Shown here: positions 22,431 through 29,828 of the stretch, piece by piece
Numbering within the stretch: position 1 is the stretch's first letter
How the letters are laid out: every line of letters begins with the position of its first letter
NCBI RefSeq assembly: GCF_003313395.1
Contig: NZ_QNFZ01000277.1
Coordinates: 1 to 35,538, forward strand
Source of the DNA: Nonomuraea lactucae
GTDB lineage: Bacteria > Actinomycetota > Actinomycetes > Streptosporangiales > Streptosporangiaceae
Direction of reading: 5' to 3'
DNA: 35,538 nucleotides
Position numbers and translations under genes: made by a program
The notes under the pieces: model-generated
What the model saw: the letters and a program-made list of their open reading frames with translations, nothing else
The model's database searches: none
Told to the model about the DNA's origin: nothing

Positions 22431-23735
22431 TCAGCTGAGGAGCGTCTCGCGCAGCGGCTCGGGCAGCAGGTCGCCGTGGGCGCGGGTCAGGTCGTCGCAG
22501 AGCCGCCAGATGTCGTCCAGCGACAGCGTGGCCGAGGTGTTGGGATCGACCATCAGCGCGTGCCGTACGTGCTCGGGTCGTCCCTCGGCGGCGGCCCGCA
22601 CGGTGAGCTCGTTGACGCTGACGTACGAGCGGTTGAGCGCCGTGCACTGGGGCGGGAGCGCGCCCACGCGGGTCGGCCGGACACCCGAGGCGTCCACCGC
22701 GCAGGGCACCTCCACCACGCACCCGGGCGGCAGACCGGAGATCAGCCCGTCGTTGACGACGTTGCCGTAGACCATGCGCGGCACGCCGGTGACCATGCTG
22801 TGAATGATCTGCGGCGCGTACTCGTCGGTGCCCGCGATGGCGAGCTCGCCGCCGAGCCGCACGGCGTCGCGGGTGCGCTTGTACTCGTGCACGTTCTCCT
22901 CGCTGACGCGCACGTACTCGCCGACCGGGATGCGCAGCCGGCCGATCTCGCTGTCGTGGCGCAGCAGCCAGGGCAGGTACTCGGCCGAGTGCTCGCTGGT
23001 CTCCGTCGGGTAGCGGCCCAGCCGCCGGTACATCTCCACCCTGACCCGGCGGCGCAGCTCCGGATCGGCGGCCACGGCCGCGTCCAGCCGGTCGTACAGG
23101 TTCTCGCCGTCGCGCTCGAAGCGCAGCACCCACGCCTGGTGGTTGACGCCCGCCGCCACGTAGGTGATCTCCTCGTACGGCACCGCCACCAGGCCGGCGA
23201 GCCCGCGCATCGTCCAGTAGACCGAGTGGCACAGCCCCACCACGTTGCGCACCTTGCCGGACAGGTGCCAGACGTTCATCGCCATCGGATTGGTGTAGTT
23301 GAGCAGCAGGGCGTCCGGGCAGAGCGCCGCCATGTCGGCGGCCAGCGCGTCCAGCACGGGGAACGTGCGCAGGGCGCGGAAGACGCCGCCGGCCCCGATG
23401 GTGTCGGCGATCGTCTGGCGCAGGCCGTACCTGGCGGGGATCTCGAAGTCGGTCACCGTCGAGTCGTGCCCGCCGACCTGGATCATGTTGATCACGAAGT
23501 CGGCCCCGTCCAGGGCCGCTCGCCGGTCGAGGCTGGCGGTGATCGCGGGCCGCCCGCCGCGGGTGGCCGCGATCCGGCGGGCCACCGCCTCGGCGACCTC
23601 CAGGCGTTCGGTGTCGACGTCGTGCAGGGCGATGCGGGCGCCGCGCAGCTCGGGGTAGGCGAGCAGGTCGGCGAGCAGGCCCTGGGTGAACACCACGCTG
23701 CCCGCGCCGACGAAGACGATCTTAGGGTTGCTCAT
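22431..23735 (-). CDS. GH4-family glycosidase (alpha-galactosidase/glucosidase-like)
   Basis: This 434-residue enzyme is a canonical GH4 protein: GAGSVVFTQ dinucleotide loop at the N-terminus, NMIQVGGH, DTIGAGG, LNYTNPMAM (145-153), metal ligand Cys169 in GLCHSV and His199 in GVNHQAW. It should need NAD+ and Mn2+ or a similar metal. The CHSV version of the Cys motif is typical of the alpha-glucosidase/alpha-galactosidase branch rather than the 6-phospho-beta-glucosidase branch. Its ATG (23735) overlaps the stop of the PfkB kinase by four bases, so the two are an operon: the kinase may phosphorylate the sugar that the hydrolase releases. It faces the ABC importer across shared operators. Confidence 0.92.
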   Translation of the reverse strand: MSNPKIVFVGAGSVVFTQGLLADLLAYPELRGARIALHDVDTERLEVAEAVARRIAATRGGRPAITASLDRRAALDGADFVINMIQVGGHDSTVTDFEIPARYGLRQTIADTIGAGGVFRALRTFPVLDALAADMAALCPDALLLNYTNPMAMNVWHLSGKVRNVVGLCHSVYWTMRGLAGLVAVPYEEITYVAAGVNHQAWVLRFERDGENLYDRLDAAVAADPELRRRVRVEMYRRLGRYPTETSEHSAEYLPWLLRHDSEIGRLRIPVGEYVRVSEENVHEYKRTRDAVRLGGELAIAGTDEYAPQIIHSMVTGVPRMVYGNVVNDGLISGLPPGCVVEVPCAVDASGVRPTRVGALPPQCTALNRSYVSVNELTVRAAAEGRPEHVRHALMVDPNTSATLSLDDIWRLCDDLTRAHGDLLPEPLRETLLS

Positions 23736-24664
23736 GAGGTGACTTCCTCCCAGGTCGGCTGCGCCGCTGTGCCCCCCGCGGCTCGGGTGGAGAGGGTGCC
23801 GCAGGCCACGGCGACCACCAGGCTCCGCCGCGGGGGGAGCCCGCGCAGGCGGGCCGCGAGCAGGCCCGCGTTGAAGCTGTCGCCCGCGCCGACCGTGTCG
23901 GTCACATGTGCCGGGACGGCCGGGACGCGGATCAGCTCGCCGCCGTCGATCGACAGCGCGCCTTCGCCGCCGCACTTGATCACCGGGGTGGTCCCCCGCC
24001 GGGCGAGCTCGCGGACCGCGCGCTCCAGCCCGGCCCGCCCGGGAGCAGCCGCGGACGTCATGGCGAGGGCCTCGCGGTCGTTGGGCAGGAGGACGTCGGT
24101 CACGGGCAGCACCTCGTCGAGGCCCTGCCAGCGGCCGGCCGGATCGTCGTTGGTGTCCAGCGAGGTGGTGGCGCCGGCGGCCCGGGCCGTCCGGAACAGG
24201 CCGGGCAGGCCCGCGGCGAGCCGCGGCTGCAGGAAGAACGACGAGACGTGCAGGTGGGCGGAGCCCTTCACCAGCTCCGGCGGCACGTCCTCGGGTGCGA
24301 GCCGGTCCAGGCAGCCGGGCGAGGTCAGGATCGCCCGGTCGGGACCGTCGGTGAGGACGACGGTGAGCGCGGTGGCCGTGTCCGGGGCCACCACGCAGGC
24401 GGAGACGTCCACCCCCCTGCCGCGGAGCGCGTCGAGGATGAACCCGCCGGCCGCGTCGTCTCCCACCCGGCCGACGAAGGCCGTCCGCAGGCCGAGCCGG
24501 GCGGCCCCGCACGCGGTGATCGCGGCGGAGCCGCCGAGCGCCAGAGCGCCGCTCTCGACGAGCTGCTCGCGCTGGCCGAACGCGGGAACGCGGGGCGCGC
24601 CCGAGACGATCACGTCCGGGTTGGCGTCGCCGACCACGAGCAGGTCGAAGTCTGTGATGGCCAT
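23732..24664 (-). CDS. PfkB-family carbohydrate kinase
   Basis: The 310-residue ribokinase-fold protein has the N-terminal VVGDANPDVIVSG, a GGSAAITACGAARLG substrate-binding loop, and the C-terminal PfkB signature DTVGAGDSFNAGLL with the catalytic Asp near residue 258. The family phosphorylates free sugars or sugar phosphates; the exact sugar is not evident. It is the first gene of a two-gene operon with the canonical GH4 enzyme (ATGA overlap). ATG 24664 lies 19 bp beyond the end of the operator block at 24683-24709, giving a short 5' leader. Confidence 0.9.
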   Translation of the reverse strand: MAITDFDLLVVGDANPDVIVSGAPRVPAFGQREQLVESGALALGGSAAITACGAARLGLRTAFVGRVGDDAAGGFILDALRGRGVDVSACVVAPDTATALTVVLTDGPDRAILTSPGCLDRLAPEDVPPELVKGSAHLHVSSFFLQPRLAAGLPGLFRTARAAGATTSLDTNDDPAGRWQGLDEVLPVTDVLLPNDREALAMTSAAAPGRAGLERAVRELARRGTTPVIKCGGEGALSIDGGELIRVPAVPAHVTDTVGAGDSFNAGLLAARLRGLPPRRSLVVAVACGTLSTRAAGGTAAQPTWEEVTS

Positions 24665-24682
24665 GACGAGGACGGTCCCAGC

Positions 24683-24805
24683 ACCTTCGCTTACTTGTCA
24701 ATACTTTCGGAACCCTCCTCGACAAAGCGGTCATAGCTGCATAGACCGAGGATCGAACGACTAGCTAGGCGAAGGTATTGACAAGTTTTCGAAAGTCGCC
24801 ATGAT
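24683..24805. promoter_or_regulatory. Divergent promoters with mirrored 27-bp operators (CGAARGT repeats)
   Basis: CGAAGGTATTGACAAG (24770-24785, plus strand) and CGAAAGTATTGACAAG (24709-24694, minus strand) form a 16-bp inverted repeat with one mismatch. Each continues to a second CGAARGT exactly 20 bases from the first (24790-24796 and 24689-24683). Between the two heptamers lies TTGACA, a consensus -35, pointing outward in both directions; CATGAT at 24800-24805 is a -10 candidate for the ABC operon. Binding to the direct repeats would cover both -35 elements, as expected for repression. The region is the most AT-rich in the locus. Confidence 0.78.
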
Positions 24806-24858
24806 GGGCTGAAACATCCGCCCACCGGCCCCGCCCGTCGCCACCAGGAGGTTCCGAG

Positions 24859-25830
24859 ATGCCGCGACCACCGGGCGCTCGCTCCGCACTCGCCGGACCC
24901 GCTCCGGCGGTCCCGCCTCCGTGCGCCGCCCCCGCCGTAGCGTCGTCCCACCGGTGGGCCGGCAAGCGCGGCGACGGCGGGATCGCGGCGGTGTTCCTCG
25001 CTCCTGTGCTCATCGGGTTCGCCGTCTTCTACCTGTATCCGGCGGCGCGCGGCGCCTGGTACTCGCTGACCGACTGGAACCTGCTGTCGGAGCCTGGCTT
25101 CGTCGGGCTGGACAACTACGCCAGGCTGGTCCGCGACCCGCTCTTCTGGAACTCGCTCAAGGTCACCGGCGGCTACGTGCTGCTCAACCTGGGCATCCAG
25201 ATGATCGCCGGGCTCGGCCTGGCCGCGCTGCTGCACCGGCTGACCCGCTCCCTGCTGGTCCGCTCGCTGCTGGTGGTGCCGTGGCTGGTGCCGAGCGTGA
25301 CCACCGGCCTGCTCTGGATGTGGCTGCTGGACGCCAACCTCGGCTTCGTCAACCACGTGCTGTCCGGCCTGGGCCTCGCTGGGCAGGGCTTCCTCACCTC
25401 GCCCGACCTGGCCCTGACCAGCGTGGCGGTGATCAACTCGTGGAGCGGCACCGGATACACGGCGCTGCTGCTGTACGCCGGGATGCTGCTGGTGCCCGCG
25501 CAGGTCTACGAGGCGGCGGCGCTCGACGGCTCCGGCGAGATCCGCACGTTCTTCCGGATCACCCTGCCGCTGATGCGGCCCATCATCGCGTTCGTGCTGG
25601 TGGTGTCGCTGATCGGCTCGTTCCAGCTCTTCGACACCGTCGCCGTGACGACCAAGGGCGGCCCCGTCAACGCCACCCGCGTCGTCTACTACTACATCTA
25701 CGAGCAGGCGTTCACCCACTTCAAGATGGGCTACGCCGCCGCGCTGGCGCTGAGCCTGGTGCTCATCCTCGGCGTGCTGACCTTCGTCCAGATGCGCCTG
25801 CTGCGCGCCTCCACCTCGGACCTCGCATGA
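24859..25830 (+). CDS. Sugar ABC transporter permease (MalF/UgpA type)
   Basis: The 323-residue protein has a Pro/Ala-rich N-terminal tail of about 38 residues and six hydrophobic helices. The EAA loop is EAAALDGSGEIRTFFRITLPLMRPI (about 222-246), the site where the ATPase docks. It pairs with the next gene to form the channel. AGGAGG is seven bases before ATG 24859. No ATPase gene is present in the window; in actinomycetes one shared ATPase (MsiK) serves many such importers. First gene of the operon driven from the TTGACA at 24778-24783. Confidence 0.93.
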   Translation: MPRPPGARSALAGPAPAVPPPCAAPAVASSHRWAGKRGDGGIAAVFLAPVLIGFAVFYLYPAARGAWYSLTDWNLLSEPGFVGLDNYARLVRDPLFWNSLKVTGGYVLLNLGIQMIAGLGLAALLHRLTRSLLVRSLLVVPWLVPSVTTGLLWMWLLDANLGFVNHVLSGLGLAGQGFLTSPDLALTSVAVINSWSGTGYTALLLYAGMLLVPAQVYEAAALDGSGEIRTFFRITLPLMRPIIAFVLVVSLIGSFQLFDTVAVTTKGGPVNATRVVYYYIYEQAFTHFKMGYAAALALSLVLILGVLTFVQMRLLRASTSDLA

Positions 25831-26717
25831 GATGGCCCCGCATGAGCGGAATCGGCCGGCCGCTGGCCTGGGCCTGCCTCCTCCTGGCCATAGTGATCTC
25901 CCTGTTCCCGCTCTACTGGATGCTGCGCACGGCCATCACGCCCGGACGCGAGCTGGCGGGGGACACCGCGGGGCTGCTGCCGCGCAACCCGACGCTCTTC
26001 AACTTCCAGCGGGTGCTCGGCCTGGCAAGCAGGGAGGAGGCGCGGGCGGCCGGAGGATCGGGGGCCGACCTCGACTTCTTCCTCTACCTGCGCAACTCCG
26101 TCGTCTACACCGGGCTCGTCACCGGCGTCCAGACCCTGCTCTGCGCGATGGCCGGCTACGCCTTCGCCCGGCTCCGGTTCCGCGGCCGTGACCTGCTGTT
26201 CGGCCTCTTCGTGGCCGCGCTGATGGTGCCGCCGATCTTCACGCTGCTGCCCAACTTCGTCCTGGTCAAGGAGCTCGGCTGGCTCGACACCTACCAGGGC
26301 CTGGTGGCGCCTAGCCTGCTGATGACGCCGTTCGCGGTGTTCTTCCTGCGCCAGTTCTTCCTCGGCGTGCCGCGCGAGGTCGAGCAGGCGGCGCTGATCG
26401 ACGGCGCGGGCAAGTGGATCATCTTCTGGCGGGTGGTCCTGCCCATGACGAAGGGACCGCTGCTCACCCTGGCCCTGACCACCGCGGTCTGGACCTGGAA
26501 CGACTACCTCTGGCCGCTGCTGGTGGCCCCCGGCGAGGAGACCCGGGTGCTCACCGCGGCGCTCGGCATCTTCCTCAAGCAGTCGCCCAACACCGCGCCC
26601 GACTGGACCGGGCTGATGGCGGGTTCGGCCCTGTCGGTCGTCCCGGTCCTGCTGCTCGTGGTCTTCTTCGGCCGCCGCCTCGTGGACTCCATCCAGTTCT
26701 CCGGCATGAAAGGTTAG
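25827..26717 (+). CDS. Sugar ABC transporter permease (MalG/UgpE type)
   Basis: The 296-residue protein has six predicted helices and the EAA loop EQAALIDGAGKWIIFWRVVLPMTKGPL (about 190-215). ATG 25827 overlaps the TGA of the first permease (ATGA); ATG 25842 (MSGIG) is an alternative without coupling. A stretch of 20-25 residues around SREEARAAGGSGADLD is longer than in typical MalG proteins and would lie in an external loop. It ends three bases before the binding-protein start. Confidence 0.92.
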   Translation: MRWPRMSGIGRPLAWACLLLAIVISLFPLYWMLRTAITPGRELAGDTAGLLPRNPTLFNFQRVLGLASREEARAAGGSGADLDFFLYLRNSVVYTGLVTGVQTLLCAMAGYAFARLRFRGRDLLFGLFVAALMVPPIFTLLPNFVLVKELGWLDTYQGLVAPSLLMTPFAVFFLRQFFLGVPREVEQAALIDGAGKWIIFWRVVLPMTKGPLLTLALTTAVWTWNDYLWPLLVAPGEETRVLTAALGIFLKQSPNTAPDWTGLMAGSALSVVPVLLLVVFFGRRLVDSIQFSGMKG

Positions 26718-26720
26718 ATC

Positions 26721-28061
26721 ATGAAAAAGGCGCACATTGCGGTGGCGGCGCTGCTGCTGACGGCGGCCTGTGGCGGGGGCGGGGGCGGCCGTGGCGACGA
26801 CGCCGCCGGCGGTGGCAAGGTCACGCTCACGTACGCGCTCTGGGACGACGTCCAGCAGGGCGCCTACCAGAAGTGCGCCGACGCCTTCCAGAAGGCCGAG
26901 CCCGGCGTCACCATCAAGATCACCCAGAACGCGTGGGACCAATACTGGCAGAACCTGACCACCCAGATGGTCTCCGGCAGCGCCCCGGACGTGATCACCA
27001 TGCAGGCGTCCTACTACCCGCAGTTCGTCAAGAACGGCCAGCTCCTCGACATCGAGCCCATGGTCCGAGCCGACAAGGTGGACCTGGCCCGCTACCGCCC
27101 CGGCCTGGCCGAGCTGTGGGTCAAGGACGGCAAGCGGTACGGCCTGCCCAAGGACTGGGACACCATCGCGATCGTCTACAACACCGCCCTGGCCAAGAAG
27201 GCCGGCGTGGACCTGAGCGACCTCACCTGGAACCCCGCCGACGGCGGCACCTTCGAGAAGGCCATCGCTAGGCTCACCGTCGACGCGAACGGCCGGCGCG
27301 GCGACCAGCCCGGCTTCGACAAGACCAAGGTGGACGTACGGGGCGCCGTCCTGGAGCTCAACGACGGCTCGCAGGGCCAGAACGGCTGGGGGGACCTCGC
27401 CGTCGCCAACGGCTTCTCCTACATCGACAAGAACCCGTTCGGCACCAGGTACTTCTACGACGACCCCAGGCTGGCCGAGACCGTCACCTGGTTCAAGGGC
27501 CTGCTCGACAAGGGATACGCGGCGCCGTACGACAAGACCAGCTCGCTCGGCCCGGACGCGGTGCTCAACTCCGGCAAGGCGGCGCTCGGCATCACCGGCT
27601 CCTGGATGATCAAGACTTACCTGGAGTCCACGGAGCAGAAGTTCGCCTTCGCGCCGCTGCCGACCGGTCCCCGGGGGCGCAAGTCCGCCTTCAACGGCCT
27701 GGCCGACGTCATCTACGCCGGCACGGAGCACAAGGACGCCGCCTGGAAGTGGGTGAAATTCCTCGGATCCCCCGCCTGCCAGGACATCGTCGCCGACAGC
27801 GCCGTGGCCTTCCCCGCCGTCACCTCCTCCAGCGAGCGCGCCCTGAAGGCCCACCGGGCGGCCGGGCGGGACGTACAGGTCTTCGTCGACCAGGCCGAGG
27901 CTCCCGACGGCATCTTCCTGCTGCCGGTCAGCGACCACGGCGACGAGATCAACCAGATCGTGGCCACCGCCCTGGAGGAGGTCTGGCTCGGCCAGAAGGA
28001 CGCGAAGACCTCGTTGACCGCCGCCAATCAGCAGGTCAACGCCCTGTTCACGGGAGACTGA
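26721..28061 (+). CDS. Sugar ABC transporter substrate-binding lipoprotein
   Basis: The 446-residue extracellular solute-binding protein (family 1) has a lipoprotein signal peptide with the cleavage site LTAAC (lipid-modified Cys17), followed by a Gly-rich spacer and a two-lobe binding domain beginning VTLTYALWDDVQQGAYQKCADAF. Motifs SGSAPDVITMQ, YGLPKDWDTIAIVYNT and KAALGITGSWM are typical of the family. Placed after the permeases instead of before them, it is the third gene of the operon. The substrate is probably an oligosaccharide cleaved inside the cell by the GH4 enzymes, but no residue proves this. Confidence 0.93.
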   Translation: MKKAHIAVAALLLTAACGGGGGGRGDDAAGGGKVTLTYALWDDVQQGAYQKCADAFQKAEPGVTIKITQNAWDQYWQNLTTQMVSGSAPDVITMQASYYPQFVKNGQLLDIEPMVRADKVDLARYRPGLAELWVKDGKRYGLPKDWDTIAIVYNTALAKKAGVDLSDLTWNPADGGTFEKAIARLTVDANGRRGDQPGFDKTKVDVRGAVLELNDGSQGQNGWGDLAVANGFSYIDKNPFGTRYFYDDPRLAETVTWFKGLLDKGYAAPYDKTSSLGPDAVLNSGKAALGITGSWMIKTYLESTEQKFAFAPLPTGPRGRKSAFNGLADVIYAGTEHKDAAWKWVKFLGSPACQDIVADSAVAFPAVTSSSERALKAHRAAGRDVQVFVDQAEAPDGIFLLPVSDHGDEINQIVATALEEVWLGQKDAKTSLTAANQQVNALFTGD

Positions 28062-28200
28062 GAGGAGGCCGTCACCTGTGCTGGCGTGCGCTCTGCTCTG
28101 CCTGGGGCACGCCACTCCACGCCGCCCCCCGGCCGCCCGGCAGTGGAGAGTGAGGAACAGCACGCATGAGGCCCTTGCCGATCACAACGCGAGGAAGAAC

Positions 28201-29049
28201 ATGCGCATCCATCGACACCTGATAGCCGCGATCATCGCCTGCTGGGCCCTGTTGGGAGTCAGCCCGCCCGCGCAGGCCGCCGCCCCCCTGCCCGACCCCG
28301 TCCCGTGCCCCGGCTGCTGGCACCCCGCCCTCAACACCAGCTGGCAGTGGCAGCTGTCCTCGGTGCCCGCCGAGCCGTTCCTCGACGTCACCATGTACGA
28401 CATCGACGGCTTCAACGCCTCGGCCGCGACCGTGCGGCGGCTGCACGAGACCAAGGCCGGGCGCAAGGTTGTCTGCTACATCAGCGCCGGCTCCTACGAG
28501 GACTGGCGTCCCGACGCCGCGGACTTCCCCGCCTCGGTGCTCGGCTCCCCCCTGGACGGCTGGGAGGGCGAGCGCTGGCTGGACATCCGCCAGTACGGCG
28601 GGGCACTCGGCGCCATCATGCGGGCGCGGCTGGACATGTGCCGGTCCAAGGGCTTCGACGCGGTCGAGTTCGACAACGTCGACGGCTACACCAACGACAC
28701 CGGGTTCCCGCTCGCGGCCGCCGACCAGCTGCGCTACAACGCCTGGCTGGCCAACGAGGCGCACAGTCGGGGCCTGTCGGCGGGGCTGAAGAACGACATC
28801 GAGCAGATCCCGGCCCTGCTGCCCTACTTCGACTGGGCGCTCAACGAGCAGTGCTGGCAGTACGGCGAGTGCACCACCGCCCAGAACGGCGGCTACGGCT
28901 ACGACCAGTTCGTCGGCGCGGGCAAGGCCGTCTTCACCGTCGAGTACAGCCTGGCGACCTCCCAGTTCTGCGCCAAGTCCAACGCGCAGAACTTCAACTC
29001 GCTGAAGAAGCGCCTCAACCTGGACGCCTACCGAGTCGCCTGCCGCTGA
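28201..29049 (+). CDS. Secreted GH114-like endo-alpha-1,4-polygalactosaminidase
   Basis: The 282-residue protein has a signal peptide (about 1-26, cleavage at AQA) and a TIM-barrel domain of the GH114/TM1410 type: ALNTSWQWQLSSVP, MYDIDGFNASA, VVCYISAGSYEDWRPDAADFP, FDAVEFDNVDGYTNDTGF and GLKNDIEQIP. Known GH114 enzymes cleave alpha-1,4-linked galactosamine polymers. The acidic residues Asp and Glu in DAVEFDNVD are the likely active-site carboxylates. GAGGA precedes ATG 28201. It lies 139 bp after the ABC operon in the same direction, so it could feed oligosaccharides to the importer; an imperfect hairpin (GGCGTGC 28083-28089 with GCACGCC 28107-28113) lies between. Confidence 0.88.
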   Translation: MRIHRHLIAAIIACWALLGVSPPAQAAAPLPDPVPCPGCWHPALNTSWQWQLSSVPAEPFLDVTMYDIDGFNASAATVRRLHETKAGRKVVCYISAGSYEDWRPDAADFPASVLGSPLDGWEGERWLDIRQYGGALGAIMRARLDMCRSKGFDAVEFDNVDGYTNDTGFPLAAADQLRYNAWLANEAHSRGLSAGLKNDIEQIPALLPYFDWALNEQCWQYGECTTAQNGGYGYDQFVGAGKAVFTVEYSLATSQFCAKSNAQNFNSLKKRLNLDAYRVACR

Positions 29050-29087
29050 CCCGGGACGCCTGGCGGTCCCCCTCATGACGCCCCTCC

Positions 29088-29153
29088 GGCCGGGCCACCC
29101 AGGCCCGGCCCCCACCTCCCATGCGGCGCCCGTCCTCGGGCCCGCGGCGCCGC
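29088..29153. terminator. Two GC hairpins between convergent genes
   Basis: GGCCGGGCC (29088-29096), loop ACCCA, GGCCCGGCC (29102-29110) is a perfect 9-bp stem 39 bp after the GH114 stop. A second stem, GCGGCGCC (29123-29130) with GGCGCCGC (29146-29153), reaches the stop of the STAS gene on the other strand. Together they can end transcription from both sides. Confidence 0.75.
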
Positions 29154-29527
29154 TAGGCGCTGCGCAGCTCGCGGACGGCGTCGGCGGACGTGCCGTGAAC
29201 CTCGAAGCGCCTGTCGAGGCCCGTCATGGCCAGCACCCGGGCCATGCGGGACCGGACGCCGCTCAGCACCATCCGGCCGCCCGCCACCTCGGCCCCGTTC
29301 ATGGCCGCGACGATGAGGCTCAGCCCGGTGGAGTCGCAGAAGTCGACGGCCTCGACGTCGATGACGACCCGCGGCGGCCCGGCGGCGGAGACCGCCTCGA
29401 TCATGGCCAGGCGCAGCTCCGCGGCCGTGGCGATGTCGAGCTCGCCCGACAGGCGCACGACGGTGACGCCGCCCTGGCGGCTGATGGCCGAGGAGAAGCC
29501 CGGTCTCCTGCCGTTCGCCTGGTCCAC
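29153..29527 (-). CDS. STAS-domain anti-sigma factor antagonist
   Basis: The 124-residue protein is a single STAS domain (VTVVRLSGELDIATAAELRLAMIEAV, VIDVEAVDFCDSTGLSLIVAAM). The Ser in DSTG is the usual phosphorylation site that controls binding to an anti-sigma kinase in SpoIIAA/RsbV-type switches. GTG 29527 follows GAGGAGG by seven bases; upstream in-frame codons add non-conserved sequence only. No partner kinase or sigma gene lies in the window. Confidence 0.9.
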   Translation of the reverse strand: MDQANGRRPGFSSAISRQGGVTVVRLSGELDIATAAELRLAMIEAVSAAGPPRVVIDVEAVDFCDSTGLSLIVAAMNGAEVAGGRMVLSGVRSRMARVLAMTGLDRRFEVHGTSADAVRELRSA

Positions 29528-29828
29528 TGCTCGCCCTCCTCGTGTCGCCGGTCGCCCTTCCGCGCACCCACCCCGCACGTACGTGCCGACAGGTCCTGAT
29601 TGCATAGCGTAAGCGATGGCTGGCACCCTTCGTGCCCAGTTGCTCACAGTCCGGCACGCGGAAGCGGGGAAGGTAGATCTTTTCGCTGGTCACCCCTCGG
29701 TTGTGCGAGCCTGCCCTGGTGGTGACTCTCCCCTCCGGGTTCCGGACCCGCCCCCTCGTCCGCTCCGCCCCGGGCGGCAGGGGATGACAACCCTTGCCCT
29801 CCCGCGGATCGGGGCCCTCGGCTAGACC
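29528..29828. other. 301-bp divergent intergenic region (STAS gene / glycoside hydrolase)
   Basis: No gene is evident. A small hairpin GGCAC-CCTTC-GTGCC lies at 29632-29646. Near 29600-29612 the minus strand reads GCTATGCAAT, a possible -10 region for the STAS gene. I found no GGGACC box, no CGAARGT repeat and no TGGGAACGAT operator here, and no clear Shine-Dalgarno in front of the downstream ATG 29829. Confidence 0.4.

Noticed and set aside
22411..22438. Repeated palindrome TCAGCTGA at two convergent stop regions
   Set aside because: Both copies coincide with Ser and stop codons of the two genes (22411-22418 and 22431-22438); an 8-bp match is weak evidence for a site or terminator.
25731..28163. 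Long minus-strand frame antisense to the ABC operon (about 810 codons)
   Set aside because: No recognisable domain, composition of a shadow frame, opposite to three well-supported genes.
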